DNA of 64,000 bases from Caprimulgus europaeus (taxonomy: Eukaryota > Chordata > Aves > Caprimulgiformes > Caprimulgidae), in the NCBI GenBank assembly GCA_907165065.1, contig OU015528.1, positions 33,316,515 to 33,380,514 of the forward strand, given 5' to 3'. The stretch's first letter is position 1; each line of letters starts with the position of its first letter. The notes beneath the pieces are model-generated. The model did no database searches. It was not told the DNA's origin and saw only the letters and a program-made list of their open reading frames with translations. The translations under genes and the position numbers were made by a program. This document shows, piece by piece, positions 44,901-56,300 of the stretch.

Positions 44901-46189
44901 TTCCTAATTAGAGAAAGTTCTGTTTCCTTCCTTTCCAGATAGATTTCCAGCTGTAGGTGGGAAAGCAGCAGCAAAGTGCAAATGCCACGAGACTGATTTA
45001 ATAACTGTTAAACTGCAGGGAGAGAAGAAAGATCCAGAGTGGAGGAAAACCTGCAATCACATTTCCCAAACCACTTCCCAGGCCTGGAAGTGGCAGATGG
45101 ACACCTGATCTTTCAGACATGTTGGCATGGCTGAATTTCCAAGATTCTTGAGATGTGTCCTCTTGGCTTTTCTCTTCCTCCTTCTGTGCCCCTTTGAAAA
45201 TGCATAAATCCATCACAGACCCAACCCTGCCCATGTGTTAGATGCTGTTGGCAGAGGCACAGGGGGTCAGATCTTCAGGGGAGGCTCCCCAAAATGCCCC
45301 CCTAGGAGGTTACTCAAGTCCACTGAGCAGCTGGTGTTTGCAGTACCAAACCACAGCTTACTGCTGAAGTAGCCTCGGCTAGGAAGGAGCTGAGTTTGGA
45401 GCCTCTGGCACCCTGAGGCGAGCAGGAGTCCTCCCGGGGGTTGGTTTTGTGCAGACCCTTGCCTGCCAGTGCAGCTGGGCTAGCCTGGGCCACCAGTGGT
45501 GCAGCACTGAGGGCAGGGACTGGGTCTCCATCCAGACAAAACCACAGCCAGGGCTCTGTCAGAAGCTTCATAAACATGTCAGGGCTCAAGGCTAAAAGGG
45601 AAGTTTTAATTGCACTTTAAATTCGTCGCACGGTGCCTGGTGCCATTTGAGGTAGGTGTGTATAACTGCTGCCTTGGATTATGTTTTCTCTGGATTTTTA
45701 CAATCCACAGTGTGATATTGTGTCTCTGTTTGTGCTGACCATGACCCCTGGAAGACCTAAAGTACCAATGCTTTTTTTTTTTTTTTTTAATCTGAGTGAA
45801 TTTGCTAGCCTGTAAACACTGCAAGTGGAAAGCAGCCTGCCCTGAGTGCTGGTGATGGACGGGACAATGAAAGCAGTAAATGTGATGGTCCACTTAATCA
45901 TTTTCTAGCACTGTTGCAAATAAAACGCCTTTATTGTTTCCATGGCAGATACTTTTATGATGAATTGATGGTGTTGAGTTGATTTGTATTTTCTCCCTCT
46001 TCTGCTCCTCCTCTTTGCAGGCCAGATGATGTGATGCTGAAACGCACCCATGATGAGACTGTCCTCTTGCACTGCTTCCTCTGGCCTCTGGTTACATTTC
46101 TGGTTGGAGTCCTCATCGTGGTCCTGACTGTCTGTGCCAAGAGCTTGGCTGTCAGGGCAGAAGCAATAAAAAAGAAGAAGCATTTGTAA
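26605..46189 (+). CDS. KCNMB4: KCNMB4, BK channel accessory subunit beta-4 (complete, three exons)
   Basis: KCNMB4 is the neuronal regulatory subunit of the large-conductance calcium- and voltage-activated (BK) potassium channel in the plasma membrane. It alters gating kinetics and toxin sensitivity. Exons 26605-26943, 36934-37061 and 46021-46189 join in frame to 211 residues (human about 210). The layout is family-typical: short cytosolic N-terminus with [13 protein letters not shown]1 at about 20-42, an extracellular loop with eight cysteines matching the human positions, TM2 at about 171-194 ([16 protein letters not shown] onward), and a lysine-rich C-terminus KKKKHL. The ATG at 26605 is chosen because [17 protein letters not shown] aligns with the human start and its context is good (G at -3 and +4). 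The NCT sequon at residue 54 is kept, the human second site near residue 90 is absent, and a new NVT occurs at residue 130. Confidence 0.96.
26978..27004. repeat. GC/GT dinucleotide run at the start of KCNMB4 intron 1
   Basis: An alternating CG run passes into a GT run about 35 bases after the exon 1 donor. The alternating purine-pyrimidine pattern is Z-DNA-prone. Confidence 0.85.
27196..27475. repeat. Palindromic AT/GT/AC repeat cluster in KCNMB4 intron 1
   Basis: TA- and GT-rich arms on the left (about 27200-27270) are mirrored by AC- and TA-rich arms on the right (about 27290-27475). Within it a 19-base unit repeats exactly at 27361-27379 and 27380-27398. Each unit contains the perfect inverted repeat ATAGTGT-A-ACACTAT. 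Confidence 0.85.
27495..27800. promoter_or_regulatory. Second CpG-rich block in KCNMB4 intron 1
   Basis: A GC- and CpG-dense stretch follows directly after the AT-rich repeat cluster. It is most likely the far side of the same CpG island, split by the repeat, or a separate regulatory block. A 153-codon ORF on the + strand (27438-27899) runs through it, but its product is only compositionally biased A, G, P and R residues, so I do not call a gene. Confidence 0.55.
27801..31318 (+). other. KCNMB4: KCNMB4 intron 1, part before the LTR
   Basis: Ordinary intronic DNA. The portion 29150-29900 is AT-rich and smoother in composition. ORFs at 30426-31004 (minus, 192 codons) and 30907-31254 (plus) show no recognisable protein. 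No repeats are confidently assigned. Confidence 0.6.
31319..32348 (+). mobile_element. Solitary endogenous-retrovirus LTR (about 1.03 kb)
   Basis: The element begins TGTGGTGGGTTGACC and ends AACCTGTTACA, so it has the TG...CA termini of an LTR. Its body matches by memory a widespread avian LTR: ACCAGGTGCCCACCAAAGCC near the start, a block of CCATGGGCTGCAGG-type units, then GGTGTCTGCAGAGTTGTTTC and GAGCTTCTGGCAGTGTCTCA near the end. No internal retroviral genes flank it, so it is a solo LTR. The flanks CTTCA and CTTGG do not form a perfect target-site duplication. I do not assign the exact ERV class. It sits in sense orientation in KCNMB4 intron 1. Confidence 0.8.
31674..31725. repeat. Exact 26-base tandem duplication inside the LTR
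   Basis: Two identical 26-base units starting AGTTCTTTACAAACTGC lie at 31674-31699 and 31700-31725. A smaller near-tandem duplication of ATGCACAAACC lies at 31458-31468 and 31472-31482. Confidence 0.9.
32349..36933 (+). other. KCNMB4: KCNMB4 intron 1, part after the LTR
   Basis: The intron contains a G/T-rich tract followed by T runs at about 36067-36118 and a short AGCCAGATATC duplication at about 36453-36476. Several ORFs of 100-150 codons occur on both strands at 33400-35250 without recognisable products. The 33000-33130 stretch is AT-rich with homeodomain-like TAATT motifs. Confidence 0.6.
36934..37061 (+). CDS. KCNMB4: KCNMB4 exon 2
   Basis: The exon lies between GTTGGCAG and GTGAGT in phase 0. 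It encodes [20 protein letters not shown], then [22 protein letters not shown] and two bases of Arg. It supplies the second half of the extracellular loop with three cysteines. The NVT sequon at residues 130-132 lies in a variable stretch. Confidence 0.95.
37062..46020 (+). other. KCNMB4: KCNMB4 intron 2, about 9 kb
   Basis: The intron has a TA/CA microsatellite at about 37136-37172 and a T run at 45772-45789. A GC-richer stretch at 41460-42760 carries two long + strand ORFs (41463-41996 with 177 codons and 42179-42751 with 190 codons) of unrecognised sequence. No CR1 or LTR copy is evident. Confidence 0.6.
46021..46189 (+). CDS. KCNMB4: KCNMB4 exon 3 coding part with stop codon
   Basis: The exon follows CTCTTTGCAG and completes the split Arg codon. 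It encodes [20 protein letters not shown], then [20 protein letters not shown] and [15 protein letters not shown] with TAA at 46187-46189. It contains TM2 and the cytosolic C-terminus. Confidence 0.96.
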
Positions 46190-46640
46190 ATGGCAAGGCT
46201 GCTGATGGAAAAGAAAAAGCTGCAAGAAGGTCTCAAGTGGAGCAACTTGGCATACCTGCAGGTCTGCGGGGCACCCAGCTGCACCTCCTTCCAGTGTCTC
46301 ATCTGATGGTGGAGTTGCTTTTGCCTCAGGATTATTCTTGGGAGGCTGCCCCATGAAATGTCAGCTAATTGCTTCTTCTGCTATGACAGTAAATAAGTAT
46401 ATTCTACCAAAAAATAAATCTACACTGCACCAAATATGCTGTGTAGTACTGTTAGTCCCAAGCAGCAGCTACCCAGGTCCTAGCAGTGTTGAGAGACAGT
46501 TTATAAAAACCCCTGATGTTGCTCATTTCATCTCTGCAAAGCCATCTTTACTATTGTTTAGTACTAAATATTTAAAATATTTACTTTATGATAGACTGTA
46601 TTTCCAAAATAATAAAGTTTGTTTGTTTGGGGCTTTTTTA
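46190..46640 (+). other. KCNMB4: KCNMB4 3' UTR (extent inferred)
   Basis: The UTR runs from the stop codon to just past the AATAAA at 46611-46616. An earlier hexamer at 46413-46418 could give a shorter form. Longer forms cannot be excluded. Confidence 0.6.
46611..46616 (+). promoter_or_regulatory. KCNMB4: KCNMB4 poly(A) signal AATAAA
   Basis: A canonical hexamer about 420 bases after the stop, followed directly by a T/G-rich stretch (GTTTGTTTGTTTGGGG) that fits a downstream element. Confidence 0.65.
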
Positions 46641-46700
46641 AACCTTTTTTTAAAACAAAACAAAACAAAAAAGCCAAAACACCAAAACAAAACAAAAGCT
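46617..46700. repeat. T/G-rich then A/C-rich low-complexity inverted pair
   Basis: A GTTTG- and T-rich arm at 46617-46651 is followed by an A- and AAAAC-rich arm at 46652-46699. The two can pair as an imperfect hairpin right after the KCNMB4 poly(A) signal. Confidence 0.75.
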
Positions 46701-49700
46701 TTAAGACCAAAATTACACTGTGCTGATTTGGTGTTCTTTTTCATTGTGTAGAACTTAATTTTAAAATTCAAACTTAAATTCTGTCTAGATTAAATCTTTC
46801 ATCATCACCTGTTCATTGTGAAGAAATGTAGAAACCTCTCAGAAATACTTCTCCCAAAAATGAGACAATTATTGGAAAAGGTGATTAAATACTGGATCTA
46901 ATTTTATTGCCTCAGGTATTCAGTCCCTATAGATTTTTTTGTCCCGTCTCTCAGTTACCCTCTTCAAAAAAAATGCTCCAAAATAGTGGAGTGCCTGAGT
47001 GCTTGCTGAGGGGAGCCTGTGAGCCCTGGTGTTATGCAGGTCACTGGGATGGCCAGAGAAGCACATCAACTCTTTGTAGGTCTGTGGGTGTTTGGTGCTG
47101 AACTGCCCATCCCGCTCCCACCAGCTCCAGGCAGGGTCCCACCGAGGGGATGCTCCAGAAAGTGCAAGGCAGGCTGAGCACGGCATCTCACTGGGTCACC
47201 TCTCTGCTTGTCCCTGCAAATTGCTGTCTATAACGGGAGTACTGTCTCTCATCTGCTTCCTCAGTGCAGAGATTTCCATATGTCTGGCAGTTTCCCTGAG
47301 CACATCTGAGACCAGAGTAGCTTCACAGCACCCATCCTCGCCCCCGCAGAGCTGTGCACCCCTGGGACCAGCCGCGCGGCTCTGCAGGGCTGGCACACAG
47401 CGGAGAAGAAAAGCCACGCGGCTCAGTCAGGAAAGTGAGTCTCTCAGCACGTGATTACTGGCAAAGCATTTTAACTTGCATTAACAGTTCTGCAATTTTA
47501 CTGTTCATTGTACTAATCTCTGATATCCTTAGTATTATGTTTAATTACCTCGTGTTTCGTTGTGCTTTTAACACATAGGAGAGGTATTTCCCGAGGACAA
47601 GGAAAGTGCTAGATTTGAAAGTCTGAAAGCTTTGTTGGCACAAGGCACAGTGACAAACCCGCTTGTATTGCCCAGTCTCCATCTCGGATTAACGATATGG
47701 CGCATTCAAGAATCGATTTCCCTACAGCTTCTTATTTTGTATACCTAGTGTGCGTCTTGGTACCCAGTGATGAAGGCAGGAGGTGGATGGAGGTCACTCC
47801 CCACTCCCCTGCTTACTTGCTATATAACTTTGGAAGAGTCCTCTGCTCCCAGTGTACTCCAGGATAGCTGTTCCTTCAAAGGAAGTTAAGGAAATCTGTT
47901 TGTGGAGATAGAAATGTGATGCCTGTTGGCTAGTTACTCTGTATGAAAGGTCTGATTAGTGTTGGTTGCACGTGTTCAAGCACTTTCAGTTCTGTGGATG
48001 AAAAGTGCTGCTTGCATGAGAATTTCCCACTTCTTTGTTTTAAGCATCCCCCCTTTGGAGGTGCCTGTTGTCAGGCTCACACAGGTACCCTCTGCCTCTG
48101 CCTGACAAAAAGGACAGCACTGGATCTAACAGATGAAGAAAGGCTGTGAGCGCTCAGCCTGTTGGATGAAAGCCTGATGACTTCTGGAGGTGCTGTCCTG
48201 CAAAGGACACGGCGTTTCCTTTCAGTTGTGTCTCACTGCCGTGGCCTCACTCACATCTCTGCGATTCTCCTGCCTCAGCAACCTGCAGAAACATTGCACG
48301 GGTGCCTCTGGTTTGAGGGGGTTGGTTACTGTATTTTTTTGTCTATATTACTTTTTCATACTCTGCAAATCATAGAAAGCTGCTGTTATAGGATGGTTTG
48401 GTTATCTGGGTAAGGTGATGGCAAGTTCCTCTCTTCTATTTGCTCTTGGTAACTTCTTACAGGTAAGGGGAATAATTCTGATTTCCTGCATATATACATC
48501 CTTCATTTTCCCAAGGGAGAAGGAAATACATGGTGACACAGATTCATCATGGATTTTTTAAGCCATTTGGGGTTTACAAATCCAGATTAACAAAATCCTC
48601 TCTAGCTTTGTTCCAGAAGCTTTTGTGACTGAACTGTGCAGCTGATTCACCGAGCAAAAGGCAAGAAGTGAATTTAGTTGATGCAGCTCACTTGCTTGAC
48701 AATCATATCTTTAAATCTGTTAGAAATGTTGTCTGCAAAGGCCTCTGGAAGTAAGTAATGATTACAAAAATGTTATTAAATCATTTTGTAGAGCGATTAA
48801 CATCTCAAATTAAACATATAAATTGGCGTGCAAAGACAGGCAGTAAGTATCTCCCTGGCTTAGCAGTAAGTGATGTTGTGGGGAAAAAAATAATCCTAAA
48901 ATTGACTCTTCTGTCCCAGTGTGCACCTTGTTGATTTAGAAATGTCTTTCTAATCCCCATACTTGATCATGGAAGCTGGGGATTTCCTTCTAGTGGATTA
49001 TTCATTGATTTCCCCCTTGGCTTTGTGGATTTCCAGTTTTTGTGGTGTACTCTCTGAAGTGTATTTGCAGTCAGAGCAGCTGTTTTTTTTCCAGAACCAT
49101 CTGCAGAGTTGACTTTTGCATTTTGTTCAATATTTATATGCTATTGCTTTGAGGAATTTTCTTCTGTCATGATGTCTGCTGCTCCGCTTCAGTAAGACCT
49201 GCCTTCCCTTTCATGTAGTGCAATTAAATAATTTTGTTTATACAGTATCTTTCCCTGTCAGCTTCTTAGGCTCATTTTAAAAGTTGAAGTAATAGAAGCA
49301 TTTTTTTTGTTGCATTTTTGCTGCTTTGTGTGTTTCTGCATTGCCAGTAAAAGATGAGATTTCACAATGCATTAGAAAATTTAGCTACTGAATGAGCTTA
49401 ATTCAATACTTGGAGCAGATGAGGGGTGTCATGGGGGGTATCCAGGGGCACATTTAAAAATCACTACCTGTCATTTCTGGTGTAAATGTAGCCCTTTGAC
49501 AGGGGTCCAAGACAGCGTGCTGGATTTGAAGGGCTTTTACCACCTAGGCTCCTCGGTAAGTGCTGCAGGATGCAGGCTGGGAGGCACGGGTGTCCGTTTC
49601 CAAAGTCAAGGTGTGTTTTAAGGGATTTGTCCCAGATTAGAGCAAAGATTTCTGTGATGCATGAGAGTGCAGAGCTCTCCATACTCCATGCATCTGCCAC

Positions 49701-52283
49701 CTCAGCCCAGCCTGCTGCTGCCTTCCCCAGCCCTGGTGCCGCTGCCCACAGGGTTTCCCCAGCTGCTGTTCGCCTCCAGGAGCCCTCCCGCTCCCGAGCC
49801 AGGGCTGCAGTGTCATCCCCGAGGAGCAGGGATGGCTACAGAGGGCCATCTCAGCTCGTTTCACACTCTACATGCAAGGATCCATCAAGCATGTGGTATC
49901 CTGTCAAGAGTCCAGCTGGGAAATATGAAAAGGGAAAGACTGGTTGATGTTTAAAACCCTTTCACAGATAAAGTGTAGGGATCAAGTAACCTTGAGGAAG
50001 TGTCTAATGCAGGTTGCTAGAGGTTTAGGTCTTACTTGAAAGATAAAAACTGTTTTGAAGTGGGCAGTTGACACCTGTGTGGGGCTGGTATGGTGGTGGG
50101 ACAGTGCGGATTGCCTGGTAACAGGAGGAACGTGCTGTGCAAGCATCTTTGCTCTGCCTTGCAAATACGGGAACTGCCTACCGAATCTGCATTTTTGCAA
50201 ACTTTAACGTAAATGACCAAAAGTGTCTTAAAGCCAAGAATAAACCTATGGAAGAAGAGACATCTAGAACAGTGTTTAATAGGAAAAGAGAAAAACTCAG
50301 CCCATGGCTTATATTTACATAATCAGATGAAAGGAAGCACAGCAGAATTCCTAATTATGAAGCCTATTGTATCATGTGAGTATTTCTTGCAGTACCTGAC
50401 AGAAATCCTGTAGCTGGAGTGATAAGAAAATCAGTTTATTTCTGCATGTGATTTTTTCTGAGAATGAAAGGCTGCTTTTTTTTTTTTTTTTTTTCCTCTC
50501 AACATGGAGCAGCTGCTATTCCTCCATTAAGTTTCAATCAGAAACGAACCCCTTCTCTTTCTGGCATCTTAAGAGGTTGCTATGTTGATCTGCCAAGCTA
50601 ACAATCTTTGCTGCAGAAAGCATGAGCGGGAAAACCTCTGAGGGAATATGTGTTCAATTAATCATACTGCCTTGTCAGGTCACAGACCCACCAAATGAAT
50701 CAACCCCAAAGTTTGATATTTGAGAGGCTGTGCAATTTTCTTTCTGGTTTGATATGCTAGTGCAAATGCTGTCATTACTTGCACTGTGTTTAATTCCCAG
50801 CTCTTTGGTGGTCTAATGGTTTCAAGTCTTGTAAGCCAAGAAATTGCTTTGCATACATTGGATGCATGGCTGGAGACGCAATGTGAAGAAAAAGAATAGT
50901 CCATTAAATTATACAGCTGTAATTTAGATGTAAAATTTTATTATATAGAATGTTGACATAACTGTAAAATCACGTACACACCTGCAATACACAACTTCCA
51001 TATAGCACATACAACAATCAACCTGAAATAACTCTCCCAGAAAAGCAGTAAAAGTTAGTTAAATCACCTTTCATATTGCATTAAAAAAAAGCAATCTGCC
51101 TGTCATTTAATTTAATGAGCTAATGCAATGTCCAACATTACCTTACACAACATAACATTTTGATAACTTTTCAGCTAACATAAGGTTTATCTCTTATTTA
51201 GATGCCAATTGCCATTCACTAAAAGCAGTTGGAAAAAATCTACCATTAAGCTCTTTCATTTAATTGCTTGTTCAGTAACTGGTAGCCACTGATGGTTTCT
51301 GGACAAAATATTTCAACTATTTGGACCCCATACAGCAGAATCAATTCAAAAAGAGATGCGAGCAGCTAAAGTTTTGTTCAAAAGCCCCAAAGAGGCAGCT
51401 TTTAGGCCATTTCCTTTCCCTCACTATGGGATTAGGACAAATCCAGACTTTAGATAAGGAGCAATTCCTGATCATACCTATCAGAGCACGTGCCAACACT
51501 GAAGTCTCTGTCTTTTCAATACATGCATGTGGCTGTATTTCAGTTCAATGTATTTCATGTGTATGTATATATGCAAGAATGCAATTTCAATGCAAGAAAC
51601 ACAGGCCCCTACGCCAAAGGTTTGTGGGGCTGCAAACTGAATTTTGCAGGGGAGCTGCTTCGAGCAGAGCCTCAGTGCTTCTCCACTTGGCAGGAGAGCA
51701 GCTCTTCCCTGACCCCTTTCCCCCTTGCAGCGCTCCAGTTTGACTGGTGGCACCCACGGGAGAGGGGGCAGAGTGGCTGCCCCCTCCCTGCTGCCCTGCC
51801 TGCTGAGCTCAGAGGCAGCATCATCTCCAGGTTGCAATATTTGGTGTTTGCTGGAGGCCTGGATATGGGGAGCCTTGCCAGGGTGTGGGGCAGCAGGGCA
51901 AGAGCACAACCCATGGAGGTTGCAGAGAGTGCTCCCGCCCAAGGGCAAATGCAAAACACTGCAATGGGCATGGGTTTGGCAACAAGTGAAATAATTTGTG
52001 GGATTAAAAAGGCTGAACAATCTTCTCCTGCACTATTTCTCTGAAGAATAATGCTTGATATTATTAAAAATTAACCATGAAATTGTCAAGGAGGCTGTTT
52101 TTAGGCAGCAGAGACTAGTCTGGAAGGACCAAATGTACAGCAGTCAGTACATCTAAATGGCAGGTAGCCTAGGTCCTAAACATTTTTTTCTGAAAAAATC
52201 ATGAAAAATTGGTCTGATATCAAAGGAAAAATCAAATAATATGGAAATTCTGGAGTTAGCTAGCATCTCTTGCTTTTGATGGA
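46701..52283. other. Intergenic region downstream of KCNMB4
   Basis: No gene is recognised. Notable contents are a T run at 50477-50494 and an AT-rich stretch at about 50930-51290 with TTTAATTTAATGAGCTAATG. A GC-rich portion at 51600-51960 has overlapping ORFs in several frames (up to 184 codons) without recognisable products. Confidence 0.6.
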
Positions 52284-53320
52284 TTTTGGTGGTGAATAGA
52301 GTTGAATCAGTTGGTGGCCGGTCACAAGTGGTGTTCCCCAGGGCTCAGCACTGGGGCCAGTCGTATTTAACATCTTTATCAATGATCTGGATGAGGGGAT
52401 TGAGTGCACCCTCAGTAAGTTTACAGATGATATCAAGCTGGGTGGGAGTATTGATCTGCTGGAGGGTAGGAAGGCTCTGCAGAGGGATCTGGACAGGTTA
52501 GATCAATGGACCAGGACCAATTGCATGAGTTTCAATAAGGCCAAGTGCCAGGTTTGCACTTTGGCCACAACAGCCCCTGGCAGTGCTACAGACTTGGGGA
52601 GGAGTGGCTGGAAAGCTGCTCAGCAGAGAGGGACCTGGGGGTGTTGACTGACAGCTGCTTGAACATGAGTCAGCAGAGTGCTCAGGTGGCCGAGAAGGCC
52701 AATGGCATCCTGGCTTGTATCAGAAACAGTGTGGCCAGCAGGACCAGGGAAGTCATCCTTCCCCTGTACTCAGCACTGGTGAGGCTGCACCTTGAATACT
52801 GTGTCTAGTTTTGGGCCCTTCATTACCAGAAGAACACGGAGTTGCTGGAGCGTGTCCAGAGAAGGGCAACGAAGCTGGTGAAGGGTCTGGAGCCTTTTCT
52901 GGAGTCTTTTTTGAGGAGTGGCTGAGGGAAGCGGTATTGTTTAGCCTGGAGAAAAGGAGGCTGAGGGGAGACCTTGTTGCTCTCTGTAACTACCTAAAAG
53001 GAGGGTGTAGAGAGGTGGGAGCTCATCTCTTCTCCCAAGTAACAAGTGACAGGATGAGAGGAAATGGCTTCAAGTTGCGCCACAGGAAATTTAGATTGGA
53101 TATTAGGAGGAATTTCTTTACTGAAGGGGTTATCAGGCATTGGAATGGGTTACCCAGGGCAGTGGTGGAGTCCCCATCCCTGGAGGTATTTAGAGTTGTC
53201 TAGACATAGTGCTTAGGGACATGGTTTAGTGATGGTTTAGGGCACTTGTCAGTGTTAGATTAATGACTGGACTTGATGATCTTAAAGGTCTTTTCCAATC
53301 AAGGCAATTCTGTGATTGAT
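52284..53320 (+). mobile_element. CR1 LINE 3' fragment with degraded reverse-transcriptase ORF
   Basis: About 1.04 kb matches the 3' third of CR1 along its full length, from CCGGTCACAAGTGGTGTTCC to the end ATTCTGTGATTGATT. It encodes the end of the reverse-transcriptase domain, recognisable as [20 protein letters not shown] and later [14 protein letters not shown]. It is 5'-truncated, as most CR1 copies are. Confidence 0.95.
52310..53203 (+). pseudogene. CR1 ORF2 (reverse transcriptase) remnant
   Basis: The C-terminal part of CR1 ORF2 is broken. A TAG at 52806-52808 interrupts the frame where CR1 copies usually have a Gln codon (YCV-stop-FWA). Reading continues through shifted frames downstream ([20 protein letters not shown], then [19 protein letters not shown]). 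It makes no functional enzyme. Start and end are approximate. Confidence 0.85.
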
Positions 53321-56300
53321 TTTCAATCCTTATCAAAAATATAGAGCGTATATGAAGCTATAAGAATACTATGAGTCTGTAGGTATCCGGACAAGTGAAT
53401 CACAGGCAGTAAATGGTTCTGATGTGTTAAAAGCAAATAGTGTCCTGTGAACTTTGTTGCTTTTTTTACAGCCAAACTGAAGACTAATGGAGATATATAC
53501 GGGAAGCAATACACCATAGGGAGCATTTTAAATAATGCCTTGATATCTTATTCAAAACATTAATTTAGATCAGGCTGGCAACAAGCAAGGGAGACTGAAA
53601 ACAGGCTGCAGAACTGTCAACACAAAGCGATAATGAACAGCGAGATACCAAGCGCAGGTGTGGGGTGAGGTGTCTTGGTAGCTTTATTCATGATATGAAA
53701 TGGCAAGGTAAAGGGCAAGTTAATTGAATTTTTAAAAATATGCCAGATCAGGAGGTTTGCGAGCTCCAGTTTGACAGGCAGGTGATTCAACAGCAAATGT
53801 GAGGAGCTAAGAATATTAACAGAAGAATAAAATGTCTTTTCTATTCCTGAAAAATACAAGGTAATGAATGATGAGTGGAGGAAAGGAGCAAATATAACAT
53901 TTGGTGGGAAGGAATGTCTTGGCAAGCAAAAATGTGACTGTAAAGCCTTCAGATAGATACTAGACAGCACGGTGGTGTCATTGTTGCTATCTAACTCTGG
54001 CTTTGATGGCATTTGTCTGGTGTCTTGGGCTGAAACCACAGCCTTTTCTCCAGTAGCTCTCACTTAGTGACTTCTTGGGGGAGTATAAGGGTACTACACT
54101 GGGTTTTTAACCCATTTTAACCTAGTTTTTAATGTGTTTTGCTCAGAGCAAAGTGTATTTCCTATTCTTTTCATACTGAAATTGCGGGGAAGTTTAGAGC
54201 AGTGTTGCATGGGATTTTTGCAGCAATTCAGGCAGTTTCTGGTGCCTGAGGCTGCATGTTAGAGGCAGCATGGCAAGAGTGGAGCTGAAGCTAGCAGAGC
54301 CCAGCGGCTTCAGCTCTGTCATCGGAGCACCATCAGGACCATCACACTGATTTTTGTTTTCAAAAAGCAATGTGTTTCTGCTGCAAATCAGTGCAAGGCC
54401 ACAGAACCCCTGCCTACATGCTTTCCAAAGGGAAGGATTCTGCACAACTGGATGCGGCTAGCAGGAAATCACTGGGGCTGAACATCTTGAAATTCACTGT
54501 TGTCAATGTCGGTGGATTTGAGGTTAGGTTGGGTTTTTCTCCAGAGGTATTTTAGGCATAAAACACATAGACATGCACACGAGTCATTTGACAGTAACCT
54601 GTTTTTCTTGCTTACAAGTCTTACACGCATGCCCAAGGAGTTCTTGCTGTGCAAAGTGAGCAAAATTGAAGAAGGTTTAGGCAAAACTCCATATTTCAAA
54701 TCTGTTTCTAATAACCTAATGTTCAAAGTATGTTTTGACCTATCTTGAAACTATGTGGGAATTATTTATTTTTGTCCAGAATACCTGTACCAATTTTGTA
54801 GCAATGGGGCAGCTAATGTAGAGCTGCATAGTGGAAGCTCATTGCAGCATTCACTATGCCTCCAAGTAAGATGGATTGGGAATTGTTTCTTCCTTCCTTC
54901 CATCCTGCTATTGGAGTGACACACATACTCTTTGATTTCACTCTGTTGCTTCCTTCTTAAACAACATTTCTCCAGGTACACACTTATGTACGTATTGTGT
55001 GGTAAAGGTTTAGCAAAGTCATCATTATTCTGCATTCAAGCAAACCGAACTGTCTCTCTCAATAATTAGCTTTATAATGATTGAAGACATTCTGTACCAA
55101 CTTACATGCCTCCTCGTTTTATTGTTCCTCTCTCACTCCTGTCTAGCACTTCTTATGTTGCACTTTCAAGGTTGCTTCTATTGATAGCCAAAACAAAAAG
55201 GCAAAATAAAAGTGAAAAGCCAAATTTATTAGTTATATATTTATTTTGCAAAGACATATTAAAATTAACTTTTTTTTTTGTTTGATGTACATGCTGTGCT
55301 TTGCTAAATAACCTTGAAGACTGTTGCCAAGTCAAGCATTGCTATTAGCAATACTCATGATGTAACTCAAAAGTGTTCTGATAATTTGGCCCTCTCCATT
55401 TGAACACCACCTATTATCCCGTATGTAATCTGAGAAAAAACTTTTAAGAAGTGTTGCAGCTTTTCTGTCAATGAAGAGCTTGCTCCCCCCTTCAAGACAG
55501 TACATCTCTGACAAATGCACCGTGTTAAAATCTGCTCCGTCCTTGGGTGAGGAAGAAAAGGTCTGACAGCACTGTTATTTTTTATAACATCTTTCAAACA
55601 GAGATTTTAAATGGACTGTAGGTCTCCTCACATCCCTGGGAAGCGAGACTGAACAACTGCAGAGGTTGGGTGTTGTGAGCAAGGCTGGACAGTGAAACAG
55701 AGACAGAGATGAAATGCAGGGATCCTGGTTCCTTAGTCCCTACCCCAGCTGCTACCCCAGTTTCTTGTCCTTTGCTGAAACCATCTGCAGGTTTTGTGGT
55801 GGGATTCAGCATTCTGCACATCAGCGGCTCCATTAAATGCCCGTAATGCTCTGGAGGAGCCGGCTCTGCAGGCCGGGATGTGCGACTGCAAGTGATGGCG
55901 CCTGCTTTGCTTCCACCTCAAGTGCTGGCTGTGAGTTAGGTGATGAATCGGTGGCTTGCTGTGCCAGCTGGGGATGGCACTCACATGTCCTAGGGAAGGG
56001 AGACAGCTTTTCCTTCCCTTCCTCCCTCCCCTGCTTGATTTATCCCTGACTGTTCCTCTGAACAATGCCCTCGCAGTTTGATCTAAGTTTCTTTGAACTG
56101 CAGGCACTGCATAACTTATACTTTTGCCTGTTATTCCTTCCCTAAACATCTGCCATTATTTATCTGGACGGTTTAAACTTTTTATGTTCAATTTATTAGT
56201 CTCTCTGAGAATTACCTCCAGCTTTGTGTGGAAATATACTCAGCAGTGGAAACAGCTGCCAGCTGTAAAGCTCCCCTAGCTTCTCTCGTGATGGTTTTCA

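Noticed and set aside
51481-52044. Overlapping ORFs of 179 (minus) and 184 (plus) codons
   Set aside because: Open frames on both strands over the same GC-rich DNA point to composition rather than a gene, and nothing in either product is recognisable.
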